Assembly (NCBI RefSeq): GCF_007990245.1
Contig: NZ_BJWG01000003.1
Span: 186,001 to 250,000, forward strand
From: Cellulomonas composti
GTDB taxonomy: Bacteria; Actinomycetota; Actinomycetes; Actinomycetales; Cellulomonadaceae
Direction: 5' to 3'
DNA: 64,000 nucleotides
Part shown: positions 1 to 8,196 of the stretch, in pieces
Layout of the letters: every line of letters begins with the position of its first letter
Position numbering within the stretch: the first letter of the stretch is position 1
The notes under the pieces: generated by a model
Seen by the model: only the letters and a program-made list of their open reading frames with translations
What the model was told of the DNA's origin: nothing
Database searches by the model: none
Position numbers and translations under genes: made by a program

Positions 1-728
1 AGTGCCAGGGTGACCGGGATGCCCTCGTCCGCGAGCTTGCGCATCGCGGGCACCATGCCGACCGTCGAGACCGTGACGTTGCGCGCCGACATCCCCAGGC
101 CGTCCGGCGCGGGCGCGACGAGCGTGCGGACCGTGGCCATGATCGCCTTGTAGTTCGCGAGCGGCTCGCCCATCCCCATGAAGACGACGTTCGACAGTCG
201 CGTCGGGCCGCCCGGGACCTCGCCCGCCTGCAGCGCGCGCGCCGCCTCGCGCACCTGCTCGACGATCTCCGCCGTCGACAGGTTGCGGGTCAGGCCCATC
301 TGCCCGGTCGCACAGAACGCGCACGCGAGCCCGCAGCCGGCCTGGCTCGAGATGCACAGCGTCGTGCGGTTGGCGTACCGCATGAGCACCGACTCGACCT
401 TGGCGTGGTCGAACAGGTGCCACAGCGTCTTGACGGTCGTCCCGCCGTCGGCGGTCTGTGTACGCACGTTGGTCAGCAGCTGCGGGAACAGGTCCTCGAC
501 GAGCCGGTCCCGGCTCGCCGCCGGCAGGTCGGTCATCGCTGCGGCGTCGGCCGTCAGGTGCGTGAAGTAGTGCGTCGCGAGCTGCTTGGCCCGGAACGGC
601 TTCTCGCCGAGCGCCGTGACGGCCGCGACCCGCTCGTCGGGCGTGAGGTCGACGAAGTGACGCGGCGGCTTGCCACGCGGGCCGCGCGAGGGCGACGACA
701 GGTCCAGACGGACGGGGGTTCCGGTCAT
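1..728 (-). CDS. rlmN: 23S rRNA (adenine2503-C2)/tRNA A37 methyltransferase RlmN, C-terminus cut by window edge
   Basis: Radical-SAM methyltransferase that makes 2-methyladenosine in 23S rRNA and some tRNAs. The ATG at 726-728 begins [10 protein letters not shown]. The iron-sulfur motif CxxxCxxC is C132-x3-C136-x2-C139 (CGLACAFC), followed by ATGQMG and the SAM-binding GMGEPLANY, as in RlmN. About 242 residues lie in the window; the last part, with the methyl-carrying cysteine, is off the left edge. It follows cdsA with 31 nt between and is probably the distal gene of the rpsB-tsf-pyrH-frr-cdsA series, an order common in actinobacteria. Confidence 0.95.
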   Translation of the reverse strand, partial: MTGTPVRLDLSSPSRGPRGKPPRHFVDLTPDERVAAVTALGEKPFRAKQLATHYFTHLTADAAAMTDLPAASRDRLVEDLFPQLLTNVRTQTADGGTTVKTLWHLFDHAKVESVLMRYANRTTLCISSQAGCGLACAFCATGQMGLTRNLSTAEIVEQVREAARALQAGEVPGGPTRLSNVVFMGMGEPLANYKAIMATVRTLVAPAPDGLGMSARNVTVSTVGMVPAMRKLADEGIPVTLA

Positions 729-759
729 GCGGGGGGCCTTCCGGTGCGAGGTGGGGGCC

Positions 760-1596
760 TCAGGACGGCTGCAGCACCGTGAGGACGATGTAGACGGCAG
801 GTGCCGTCAGGACCATGGAGTCGAGCCGGTCGAGCAGACCACCGTGACCCGGGATGATGCGGCCCATGTCCTTGAGCTCGAGGTCACGCTTGATCATCGA
901 CTCCGACAGGTCGCCGAGCGTCGCGGTCGTGACCGTCGCCAGACCGAGGAACACGCCCGTGAGCGGCTCCCCGTCGAACGCGACCTGCATCCCGACGACA
1001 CCGACGACGCAGGCGAGCACGACCGAGCCGGCCAGACCCTCCCACGACTTCTTGGGGCTCACCGACGGCGCGAGCGGGTGCCGGCCGAGCAGCACGCCGA
1101 CGGCGTAGCCGCCCGTGTCGCTCGCGACGCACAGCAGGATGAACAGCAGGACGCGCGAGGGGCCGTCGGGCTCCGCGAGCATGAGCATCACGAAGCCCGC
1201 CATGAACGGCAGGTACGCCGCGGCGAACGCTCCGCCGGTCGCGTCACGCAGCGCGTGCTCGCTGCCGCCGTCCAGCACGCGCCAGACGACGACGCCGCCC
1301 ACGGTCAGCATGAACGCGACGAACAACGCCTCGGGACCGGCCGTGTAGGCCGAGACGACCGTGCCGACGGCACCGACCAGGAGCGGCAGCAGAGGGATGT
1401 GGATCCCACGGCGGGTGAAGGCCTGCGCGAGCTCCCACAGACCCACGCAGACCGCCAGGCACGCCAGGACGACGAAGGCTTCCTTGCGGATGAACAGCGA
1501 CGCGACGACGACGACGAGCAGGCCGACGCCGACCGCGGTCGCGACCGGCAGGTCGCGGCCGGGTCGCGCGGTACGGGGGGCGGCGAGCTGCGTCAT
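760..1596 (-). CDS. cdsA: Phosphatidate cytidylyltransferase (CDP-diglyceride synthase)
   Basis: Integral membrane enzyme that turns phosphatidic acid and CTP into CDP-diacylglycerol, the branch point of phospholipid synthesis. 278 residues with about seven or eight hydrophobic segments. The family signature lies near the C-terminus: [13 protein letters not shown] followed by [13 protein letters not shown]. An earlier SPKKSWEG motif is also typical. The ATG overlaps the frr stop by one base (TGATG), so the two are probably translationally coupled. Confidence 0.95.
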   Translation of the reverse strand: MTQLAAPRTARPGRDLPVATAVGVGLLVVVVASLFIRKEAFVVLACLAVCVGLWELAQAFTRRGIHIPLLPLLVGAVGTVVSAYTAGPEALFVAFMLTVGGVVVWRVLDGGSEHALRDATGGAFAAAYLPFMAGFVMLMLAEPDGPSRVLLFILLCVASDTGGYAVGVLLGRHPLAPSVSPKKSWEGLAGSVVLACVVGVVGMQVAFDGEPLTGVFLGLATVTTATLGDLSESMIKRDLELKDMGRIIPGHGGLLDRLDSMVLTAPAVYIVLTVLQPS

Positions 1597-2153
1597 CAGA
1601 CCTCGAGCAGCTCGCTCTCCTTGCCGGCGAGCAGGTGGTCGATGAGGTCGACGTGCTTCCTGGTGAGCACCTCGAGCTCCTTCTCCGCTCGCGCGACCTC
1701 GTCCTCGCCCGCCTCGCCGTCCTTCGCGATCCGGTCGAGCTCCTCCTTGGCGCGCCGGCGCACGTTGCGCACCGACACGCGGGCCTCCTCGGCCTTGTGC
1801 TTGGCAAGCTTGACGAAGTCGCGCCGTCGCTCCTCGGTGAGGGCGGGCAGGACCACGCGGATCACGTTGCCGTCGTTCGTCGGGTTCACGCCCAGGTCGG
1901 AGTCGCGCAGCGCCTTCTCGATGGCCGTGGTCGACGACTTGTCGAACGGGCTCACGAGGATCGTGCGCGCCTCGGCGACGTTGAACGACGCGAGCTGCTG
2001 CAGCGGCGTCGGGCTGCCGTAGTAGTCGACGAAGACCTTCGAGAACATCGCCGCGTTGGCCCGACCCGTCCGGATCGTCGCGAAGTCGTCCTTGGCGACC
2101 TCGACCGCCTTGTCCATCTTCTCCTCGGCCTCGAGGAGGGTGTCGTCGATCAC
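1596..2153 (-). CDS. frr: Ribosome recycling factor
   Basis: Splits post-termination ribosomes together with EF-G. The GTG at 2151-2153 gives 185 residues starting [17 protein letters not shown], the usual family length and N-terminus. An AAGGAG site sits six bases upstream, which decides this start over an in-frame codon at 2276 that would add about 40 unrelated residues. The C-terminal half is the long charged helical region of the three-helix bundle ([19 protein letters not shown]). It lies 88 nt after pyrH. Confidence 0.96.
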   Translation of the reverse strand: MIDDTLLEAEEKMDKAVEVAKDDFATIRTGRANAAMFSKVFVDYYGSPTPLQQLASFNVAEARTILVSPFDKSSTTAIEKALRDSDLGVNPTNDGNVIRVVLPALTEERRRDFVKLAKHKAEEARVSVRNVRRRAKEELDRIAKDGEAGEDEVARAEKELEVLTRKHVDLIDHLLAGKESELLEV

Positions 2154-2241
2154 CGCTGGCTCCTTGCAGTTTCGTCGGGCTGGCTCGTCGTGGCTGGTTC
2201 GTGGCTGCGTCGTCGGGGGCGCGTGCGGCGGGTCGCCCGCC

Positions 2242-2988
2242 TCACGCCGCCGTGACCAACGTGCCGATCTTCTCACCCTGCAGCGCGCGCGTGACGTTGC
2301 CGAGCTCCTCGAGCCCGAACACGCGCATCACGACGTCGTTGTCGCGGCACAGCGACAGGGCCGTCGCGTCCATCACGCCGAGGTCCTCGACGAGCGCCTC
2401 GGTGTACGTCAGGTGGTCCAGCTTCACCGCGGAGGGGTCCAGACGAGGGTCGGCGCTGTAGACGCCGTCCACGCCGTTCTTGCCCATGAGGACCTCCTGG
2501 CAGTGCGTCTCGAGGGCACGCTGCACGCTCACGGTGTCCGTCGAGAAGTAGGGCAGGCCCGCACCCGCGCCGAAGATGACGACGCGGCCCTTCTCGAGGT
2601 GGCGGATCGCCCGCAGCGGGATGTACGGCTCGGCGACCTGACCCATCGTGATCGCCGTCTGCACGCGCGTGCTCACGCCCGCCTGCTCGAGGAAGTCCTG
2701 CAGCGCGAGGCAGTTCATCACCGTCCCGAGCATGCCCATGTAGTCGGCCCGCGACCGGTCCATGCCGCCCGCCGACAGTTCGGCGCCGCGGAAGAAGTTC
2801 CCGCCTCCGACGACGATGGCGACCTGGACGCCGGAGCGCACCGCGACCGCGATCTCCTCGGCCACGCGACGCACGACGTCGACCGCCACACCGACGGCGC
2901 CACCCCCGAACGACTCGCCCGAGAGCTTGAGCAGCACCCGACGGGCGGGGACCACGTGAACCGGGTCGGTGGTCGGGTCCGGGCTCAC
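2242..2988 (-). CDS. pyrH: Uridylate kinase (UMP kinase)
   Basis: Cytoplasmic kinase of the amino-acid-kinase fold making UDP from UMP in pyrimidine synthesis. 248 residues. The N-terminal phosphate-binding segment [13 protein letters not shown], the GGGNFFRG loop, [11 protein letters not shown] and GLPYFSTDT are diagnostic of bacterial PyrH. GTG start at 2986-2988 with GGAGG six or seven bases upstream. It is separated from tsf by 112 nt that contain a strong hairpin, so it may be read partly from its own promoter. Confidence 0.96.
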   Translation of the reverse strand: MSPDPTTDPVHVVPARRVLLKLSGESFGGGAVGVAVDVVRRVAEEIAVAVRSGVQVAIVVGGGNFFRGAELSAGGMDRSRADYMGMLGTVMNCLALQDFLEQAGVSTRVQTAITMGQVAEPYIPLRAIRHLEKGRVVIFGAGAGLPYFSTDTVSVQRALETHCQEVLMGKNGVDGVYSADPRLDPSAVKLDHLTYTEALVEDLGVMDATALSLCRDNDVVMRVFGLEELGNVTRALQGEKIGTLVTAA

Positions 2989-3054
2989 GTCGCCTCCAGC
3001 GGGGTCTGCTTGCGGGGTCCGCCGCCGGTCGGGACCGACGCCGTCGTGCTACGC

Positions 3055-3089
3055 CGGTGGCCCCGGCCCTCGTCGGACCGGGGCCACCG
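3055..3089 (-). terminator. Intrinsic terminator after tsf
   Basis: Two perfect 12-base arms, CGGTGGCCCCGG (3055-3066) and its complement (3078-3089), flank an 11-nt loop just after the tsf stop. No U-tract follows, which is common for actinobacterial terminators. It divides rpsB-tsf from pyrH-frr-cdsA. Confidence 0.8.
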
Positions 3090-3100
3090 AGGTGGTGGGA

Positions 3101-3946
3101 TCAGGCTCCCACGCGGAAGCGCACGAAGCCGGTCAACGTGCCGCCGACCTCGGCGAGCACCTGGCTCACCGTCTTCTTCGCGTCCTTGGCGAACGCCTGG
3201 TCGAGCAGGACGTTCTCCTTGAAGAAACCGGTCAGGCGGCCCTCGACGATCTTCGCGAGCGCGGCCTCGGGCTTGCCCTCGTTACGGGCGGTCTCCTCGG
3301 CGATCTTGCGCTCGTTCTCGACCGTCTCCGCGGGGACCTCGTCGCGGCTGACGTACAGCGGCGAGTACGCGGCGATGTGGGTCGCGATGTCGCGCGCCAC
3401 GGCCGCACCGGCCACGTCGGTCGCCACGAGGACGCCGACCTGCGGGGGCAGGTCCTTGCTGACCTTGTGCAGGTAGACCTCGACGTGCTCGCCGGCCACG
3501 CGGGCCAGGCGGCGCACGACGACGCGCTCGCCGAGCGTGGCGGCCGTCTCGTCGACGATCGTCTGCACGGTCACGCCCTCGTACTCGGCGGAGACGAGCG
3601 CGTCCGCGTCGCGGGCACCCGTCTCGACCGCGGCCGCGAGCACGCGCTCCGCGAGCGAGATGAACGTCTGCGACTTGGCGACGAAGTCCGTCTCCGAGTT
3701 GACCTCGACGAGCACGCCGCTCTGGCCCTCGCCGTCGGCCGTCGGGCTCACGTGCGCCGCGACGAGACCGTCCGAGGCCGCACGACCCTCACGCTTGCCG
3801 ACGCCCTTGAGGCCCTTGACGCGGATGATCTCGAGCGCCTTGTCGGCGTCGCCCTCCGCCTCCTCGAGAGCCTTCTTGACGTCGAGCATGCCGGCGCCGG
3901 TCTTCTCGCGCAGGTCCTTGATGTCCTGGAGCGAGTAGTTCGCCAT
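3101..3946 (-). CDS. tsf: Translation elongation factor Ts
   Basis: Guanine-nucleotide exchange factor for EF-Tu. 281 residues starting MANYSLQDIKDLREKTGAGM, where the N-terminal UBA-like domain and the conserved LREKTGAGMLDVKKAL segment fix the start at 3946. The coiled dimerisation part and the C-terminal GKPEAALAKIVEGRL block are present. It follows rpsB with 62 nt between, the usual rpsB-tsf pair; a small hairpin lies in that gap. Confidence 0.97.
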   Translation of the reverse strand: MANYSLQDIKDLREKTGAGMLDVKKALEEAEGDADKALEIIRVKGLKGVGKREGRAASDGLVAAHVSPTADGEGQSGVLVEVNSETDFVAKSQTFISLAERVLAAAVETGARDADALVSAEYEGVTVQTIVDETAATLGERVVVRRLARVAGEHVEVYLHKVSKDLPPQVGVLVATDVAGAAVARDIATHIAAYSPLYVSRDEVPAETVENERKIAEETARNEGKPEAALAKIVEGRLTGFFKENVLLDQAFAKDAKKTVSQVLAEVGGTLTGFVRFRVGA

Positions 3947-3986
3947 CTGTGGTGTCCGTTCTGCTTGGTGACGTGTGTGCGTGATG

Positions 3987-4005
3987 CCGCCGGCTGCGCC
4001 GGCGG
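3987..4005 (-). other. Hairpin between rpsB and tsf
   Basis: Eight-base arms CCGCCGGC (3987-3994) and GCCGGCGG (3998-4005) with a 3-nt loop, directly downstream of the rpsB stop. It could be an attenuator or RNA-processing site that sets the S2:EF-Ts ratio. The stem is seen; the role is inferred. Confidence 0.45.
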
Positions 4006-4008
4006 TCG

Positions 4009-5022
4009 TCACTTGGACTCGGTGTCGCCCTCGGCGGCGGTGTCCTCGGCGATCGCCTCGGCGACGGCCTCCTCTGCCACCTCGACGGCGACCTCGGGCT
4101 CCACACCCTCCGCGACGAGCTCCTCGGCGACAGCCTCGACGGCGGCCTCCACGACGATCTCCTCGGCGACAGCCTCGGCGGCGATCTCCTCGACGACGGC
4201 CTCGGCGACGATCTCCTCGGCGACAGCCTCGACGACGACCTCGGCCTCGGCGCCGGCGAGGAGCTCACGCTCCCACTCGGCGAGCGGCTCGGCGTCGACC
4301 TCGGCGCCCTCGGCGGCCGCGGTGCGGCCCGAGTGACGCTTGAGCAGACCGTCGGCGACGGCGTCCGCGATCACGCGGGTGAGCAGCTGGACGGCGCGGA
4401 TCGCGTCGTCGTTGCCCGGGATCGGGTAGTCGACGACGTCGGGGTCGCAGTTGGTGTCGAGGATCGCGACGACCGGGATGCCCAGCTTGCGCGCCTCGTC
4501 GACGGCCAGGTGCTCCTTGTTGGTGTCGACGATCCAGACCGCCGACGGCACCTTCGCCATGTCCCGGATGCCACCGAGCGTCTTGGTGAGCTTGTCCTTC
4601 TCGCGGCGCAGGACGAGCAGCTCCTTCTTGGTCAGACCGGAGGCGGCGACGTCCTCGTAGTCGATCTGCTCGAGCTCCTTGAGGCGCTGCAGGCGCTTGT
4701 GGACCGTGGTGAAGTTGGTGAGCATGCCACCCAGCCAGCGCTGGTTGACGTAGGGCATGCCGACGCGGGCGGCCTGCTCGGCGACCGGCTCCTGCGCCTG
4801 CTTCTTGGTCCCGACGAACAGGATCGACCCGCCGTGCGCGACCGTCTGGGAGACGAAGTCGTAGGCGCGGTCGATGTACGACAGCGACTGCTGCAGGTCG
4901 ACGATGTAGATGCCGTTGCGCTCGGTGAAGATGAAGCGCTTCATCTTGGGGTTCCAGCGGCGGGTCTGGTGCCCGAAGTGGACACCGCTCTCGAGCAGCT
5001 GGCGCATGGTCACGACGGCCAT
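4009..5022 (-). CDS. rpsB: 30S ribosomal protein S2 with long acidic Ala/Glu/Val tail
   Basis: Small-subunit protein S2. The ATG at 5020-5022 begins [20 protein letters not shown] and has GGAAGGA six bases upstream. The body (about 255 residues) has the S2 signatures [17 protein letters not shown] and [13 protein letters not shown]. After it comes a tail of about 80 residues made only of A, E, V, I with few others, repeating units such as [18 protein letters not shown]; the DNA repeats with a period near 54 nt (CTCCTCGGCGACAGCCTCG near 4159 and again near 4213). Acidic tails on S2 occur in actinobacteria, but this one is long and clearly expanded by repeats. Total 337 residues. Confidence 0.96.
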   Translation of the reverse strand: MAVVTMRQLLESGVHFGHQTRRWNPKMKRFIFTERNGIYIVDLQQSLSYIDRAYDFVSQTVAHGGSILFVGTKKQAQEPVAEQAARVGMPYVNQRWLGGMLTNFTTVHKRLQRLKELEQIDYEDVAASGLTKKELLVLRREKDKLTKTLGGIRDMAKVPSAVWIVDTNKEHLAVDEARKLGIPVVAILDTNCDPDVVDYPIPGNDDAIRAVQLLTRVIADAVADGLLKRHSGRTAAAEGAEVDAEPLAEWERELLAGAEAEVVVEAVAEEIVAEAVVEEIAAEAVAEEIVVEAAVEAVAEELVAEGVEPEVAVEVAEEAVAEAIAEDTAAEGDTESK

Positions 5023-5277
5023 GGCACGTCCTTCCGGCGCGCGCCGTGCGGCGCACGCGTCAGGCGGGCCCTCGCGCTCACACGCAGGCCCGCGATGCGG
5101 TTGTGGCCCCGGCTGGTGCCGGTGCCCCTGGCGCCACAGCCTCCCCGCGCCGGACCTGGGAGAACCGAGGTCCGGACCGTTGCGAGGAGCGCCCCCGGTT
5201 GCCGTCCGCCGAGGCGGGCGAGCCGAGTGGTGGCGCGCGAAGTCGACCGGCACGAACCGGTCGCCGGGGCGAGTCTA
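5023..5277 (-). promoter_or_regulatory. rpsB promoter (-10) and long structured leader
   Basis: A TAGACT -10 element lies at 5272-5277 on the minus strand; transcription from it would leave a 5' leader of about 240 nt before rpsB. The leader can fold into a hairpin with 8-base arms CCGGACCT/AGGTCCGG (5150-5175) and a second one with TGTGGC/GCCACA arms (5102-5138) enclosing CCGG/CCGG. No good -35 is seen. In E. coli S2 represses its own operon through the leader; a similar role here is an inference. Confidence 0.5.
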
Positions 5278-5300
5278 CCCGACGACGACATCCACCTCGA

Positions 5301-5356
5301 CCACGCCCGCCGGACAGCGCCCGCCGGACCACGCCCGCCGGACCATGCCCGCCGGA
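5301..5356. repeat. 14-bp tandem repeat, four copies
   Basis: CCACGCCCGCCGGA repeats at 5301, 5315, 5329 and 5343 with one to three changes per copy. It lies in the 434-bp gap between the divergent rpsB and M23 peptidase genes, which otherwise holds only the rpsB leader and both promoter regions. Function unknown. Confidence 0.85.
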
Positions 5357-5456
5357 TCATGCCTGACCCGACCCCAGCCCCGCGCCACGCCGCTGCGATC
5401 CCCCGCCGTGCCCGTCGCCCCGCCGGCACCGCACGCTGCCACGGCACGCTGACCGG

Positions 5457-6026
5457 ATGAGGAGCTGCGCACCGCCACGGACCGGGACGTGCACCCGCTC
5501 TCGCATGCGCGCGAGCGCGGTCGTGGTGCTGCTGGCCGCCACGCTCGCGCTCGCTGCTCCGGCAACGGTGCTCGCCTCGCCGAGCAAGCCCGCGCCCGTG
5601 ACGACGGCGCCAGCAAGCTCGTCCGGCTACATCGCCCCGGTCGACCCGTGGGAGCTCGTGCATCCGTTCGTGCCGCCACCTCGACCGTGGGCTCCCGGGC
5701 ACCGGGGCGTGGACCTGCGGGCGGACGTCGGCCAGGCGGTGCGAGCACCCGGCACGGGCACGGTCACGTTCGCGGGCACGGTGGCGGGGCGAGGGGTGCT
5801 CTCGATCGCGCTGGGCGACGGTGTCATCACGTCGCTCGAGCCGGTGGTGGCGGGCGTCGCGGCGGGCGAGAGGGTCGTGGCGGGGCAGTCCGTCGGCGTC
5901 GTCGGCGCGACGTCAGGCCACTGCGCGCCCGCGACATGCCTGCACTGGGGCGTGCGCACGTCACCGCAGACCTACATCGACCCGCTCACCCTGCTGGGCC
6001 TCGGCCCGATCGTGCTGCTGGGCTGA
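5457..6026 (+). CDS. Secreted M23-family (LytM-like) peptidase domain protein
   Basis: Predicted exported protein of 189 residues. An Arg-rich start is followed by a hydrophobic stretch (ASAVVVLLAATLALAAPATV) and an Ala-x-Ser-type cleavage region, so residues 1 to about 41 look like a signal peptide. A nearer ATG at 5505 (MRASAVVV) would give a more usual signal length. The rest is a LytM fold: HRGVDLRAD carries the first zinc ligands and CLHWGVR the HxG-type motif, consistent with cell-wall endopeptidase or regulator function. Genes of this type commonly sit beside rpsB and the sigma gene in actinobacteria. It converges on the sigma-factor gene. Confidence 0.85.
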   Translation: MRSCAPPRTGTCTRSRMRASAVVVLLAATLALAAPATVLASPSKPAPVTTAPASSSGYIAPVDPWELVHPFVPPPRPWAPGHRGVDLRADVGQAVRAPGTGTVTFAGTVAGRGVLSIALGDGVITSLEPVVAGVAAGERVVAGQSVGVVGATSGHCAPATCLHWGVRTSPQTYIDPLTLLGLGPIVLLG

Positions 6027-6065
6027 AACACGCTGCCGACGAGACGCGCGGACGACGATCGGCCC

Positions 6066-6120
6066 GGTCGACAGACCGTCAGGTCGGCAGACCGTCAGGT
6101 CGACAGACGGTCCGGTCGGG
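6066..6120. repeat. 16-bp tandem repeat between convergent genes
   Basis: GGTCGACAGACCGTCA occurs at 6066, 6082 and 6098 (last copy changed) and a partial copy at 6114. GACCGTC and GACGGTC in neighbouring copies can pair, so the block may also end transcription of the M23 gene and the sigma gene that converge here. Confidence 0.85.
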
Positions 6121-6121
6121 T

Positions 6122-7099
6122 TCAGAACCGCTCGGCGTCGACGAGTCGCGTGCGCAGCCGGGTCATCGCGGCGGTGTGCATCTGCGAGATGCGCGACTCG
6201 GTCACCCCGAGCACCCGCCCGATCTCCGCGAGCGTCATGCCCTCGTAGTAGTACAGGACGACGACGATGCGCTCGCGCTCACCGAGCTGCTCGATCGCAC
6301 GGGCCAGGAGGTAGGTGGTCTCGTCGGCCTCGATGCTGCTGGCCGGGTCGTCCGAGCCGTCGTCGCCGAGGGTGTCACCCAGCGAGACGTTGCCGGTGCG
6401 CTCCGCGCCGCCGAGCAGCTCGTCGAGCGCGGCGACGTTCACGGACGAGAGCTGCGTGTAGATCGCCCGGAGCTCGGAGAGCGGCATGTGCAGGTGGCGC
6501 GCGATCTCCTCCTCGCTCGGCGTGCGGTGCAGCGACGCCTCGAGCTCGGCGTGCGCGCGGTCCACGGCGCGGGCCTTGGTGCGCACCGAGCGCGGGACCC
6601 AGTCCATCGCGCGGAGCTCGTCGATGATCGCGCCGCGGATGCGCGAGGACGCGTAGGACTCGAACTTCACGGCACGGTCCGTCTGGTACTTCTCGACCGC
6701 ATCGATGAGCCCGAACATGCCGTACGAGACCAGGTCGGCCTGCTCGACGGTGGACGGCAGGCGCATCCCGACGCGGCCGGCGACCGCCGAGACCAGCGGC
6801 GCGTAGTGCAGGATCAGCGCCTCGCGGGCCTGCGGGCACGCCGTCGTCTTGAACCGGTCCCACATCGCGATGATCGCGACGTCGACGTCGGCCAGGCCGG
6901 AGCGCTGGGTCGGGAGCTCGACGGCTGTCGCCGCGGGGGCACCGAGCACCTCGTCGACATCGGCTGCGAGCTCGACCTCCTGGTCGTGCGCAACGATGTC
7001 GCGCGGCTGCGGCACCACACCGACCGGGGCCGTCAGCGCGCGCGCGGCGCTGTCACGCGCAGCACGCAGCGCCACGGGGGCGTCCAGGTCCATGCTCAT
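6122..7099 (-). CDS. whiG: RNA polymerase sigma factor, WhiG/FliA (sigma-28) group
   Basis: Group-3 sigma factor of 325 residues. After about 80 non-conserved residues come region 2 (HYAPLVSAVAGRVGM, DLVSYGMFGLIDAVEKY, KFESYASSRIRGAI), region 3 (DWVPRSVRTKARAVDRA) and region 4 (LGERERIVVVLYYYEGMTLA, LGVTESRISQMH). This matches WhiG of Streptomyces and FliA of motile bacteria. The start at 7099 has ACGGAG seven bases upstream; the long in-frame extension upstream is a shadow of xerC. It follows xerC after 17 nt and is probably co-transcribed. No flagellar gene is in the window, so motility or developmental targets cannot be told apart here. Confidence 0.93.
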   Translation of the reverse strand: MSMDLDAPVALRAARDSAARALTAPVGVVPQPRDIVAHDQEVELAADVDEVLGAPAATAVELPTQRSGLADVDVAIIAMWDRFKTTACPQAREALILHYAPLVSAVAGRVGMRLPSTVEQADLVSYGMFGLIDAVEKYQTDRAVKFESYASSRIRGAIIDELRAMDWVPRSVRTKARAVDRAHAELEASLHRTPSEEEIARHLHMPLSELRAIYTQLSSVNVAALDELLGGAERTGNVSLGDTLGDDGSDDPASSIEADETTYLLARAIEQLGERERIVVVLYYYEGMTLAEIGRVLGVTESRISQMHTAAMTRLRTRLVDAERF

Positions 7100-7116
7100 C
7101 GTCGAACTCCGTCCGG

Positions 7117-8052
7117 TCAGGCTCGGGGGTGGGCCAGTGCATACGCCGAGCGAAGTCGCTCGGCAGAGACGTGCGTGTAACGCTGCGTGGTCGTGAGGCT
7201 CGCGTGACCGAGCAGCTCCTGGACCGTGCGGAGGTCGGAACCGCCCTCCACAAGATGTGTGGCCGCGGTGTGCCGCAGCCCGTGCGGGGCGATCTCCTTG
7301 CCCGTGGCCGCGGTCGCCCGGTGCACGACGTCGCGCACCTGCCGCTGCCCCGCGCGGCCACCGCGGACGCCGACGAACAGCGCTCGCGTCGCGCCGTCCG
7401 CCACGACCACGGACCGCACCGCGAGCCAGGCGCCGAGCGCCCGGGCCGCAGGGCCGCCGAAAGGTACCACCCGATCCTTGGTGCCCTTGCCGACCACCCG
7501 GAGCGTGCGCTCGACGAGGTCGACGTCGGCCACGTCGGCCGCGCACAGCTCGCCCACGCGCACGCCCGTGGCGTAGAGCAGCTCGAGGATGCACCAGTCC
7601 CGCACGGCCATCGGATCCGGCGTCGCCACCGACTCGGCGAGCTCGCGGGCCGCCTCCAGCACCTCGCGCGCGTCGTCCTGGTCGAGGACGACGGGAAGGG
7701 TTGCCGGGACGCGGGGAGCGGCAAGCCGAAGGGCCGGGTCGGTACCGATACGACCGGTGTGCGCGGCCCACGCGAAGAAGGTCCGGCAGCTCGCGGAGCG
7801 ACGCGCGAGAGTCGCCCGGCTCGCGTGCGCACCGGCCATGGACCCGAGCCACGCCCGCAGCGCCGGCAGGTCCACGTCGGCCAGGGTGCGTGCGCCGTGC
7901 CGCGACGCGTGCCCGAGCAAACCGTCGACGTCGCCGAGGTAGGCGCGCACGGTGTGCGCCGACAGTCCGCGCTGGGCCGTCAGATGAGCCGAGAAGTCAG
8001 CCAGCAGGCGCGCACGGGGTTGCGCTCCCTGGGTGATCTCGGCCACGTCCAT
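7117..8052 (-). CDS. xerC: Tyrosine recombinase XerC/XerD-like (chromosome dimer resolution)
   Basis: Site-specific recombinase, 311 residues from ATG 8052 (MDVAEITQGA). The N-terminal SAM-like DNA-binding domain (about 14-105) precedes the catalytic domain with R165, K189, H257-x-x-R260, H283 and the nucleophile Y292 (TQRYTH). A GTG at 8100 would add 16 residues; neither start has a clear Shine-Dalgarno site. The position beside dprA and the sigma gene is the housekeeping location, so this is not evidence of an integrated element. Confidence 0.92.
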   Translation of the reverse strand: MDVAEITQGAQPRARLLADFSAHLTAQRGLSAHTVRAYLGDVDGLLGHASRHGARTLADVDLPALRAWLGSMAGAHASRATLARRSASCRTFFAWAAHTGRIGTDPALRLAAPRVPATLPVVLDQDDAREVLEAARELAESVATPDPMAVRDWCILELLYATGVRVGELCAADVADVDLVERTLRVVGKGTKDRVVPFGGPAARALGAWLAVRSVVVADGATRALFVGVRGGRAGQRQVRDVVHRATAATGKEIAPHGLRHTAATHLVEGGSDLRTVQELLGHASLTTTQRYTHVSAERLRSAYALAHPRA

Positions 8053-8136
8053 GCTCCAAAGGTGGCGGGTCCGACGCGCCGAGACAAGCCTGAGATTCAC
8101 CTAGTTGGAGCAACCGGTGGGCGATTGACGGAGCCT

Positions 8137-8165
8137 TGTCCGATTTGCCGGACGGAAATCGGACA
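8137..8165 (-). terminator. Perfect 10-bp inverted repeat between dprA and xerC
   Basis: Arms TGTCCGATTT (8137-8146) and AAATCGGACA (8156-8165), loop of 9 nt. It lies 31 nt beyond the dprA stop and about 85 nt before the xerC start, in a locally AT-richer stretch. The simplest reading is a dprA terminator; the AT-rich symmetric arms would also suit an operator for xerC-whiG. Confidence 0.55.
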
Positions 8166-8196
8166 GATCGCTCACGAACTTCACCCGGTCGGCCGA

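Noticed and set aside
670..2022. Long open frames on the strand opposite cdsA, frr and many other genes (for example 24591-28511 opposite smc)
   Set aside because: They are Arg/Ala/Gly-rich shadows caused by high GC content; the strands with real genes show family motifs and ribosome sites.
7117..8052. Tyrosine recombinase as sign of an integrated phage or island
   Set aside because: Its position beside dprA and the sigma gene is the housekeeping xerC location; no tRNA, att repeat or phage gene is nearby.
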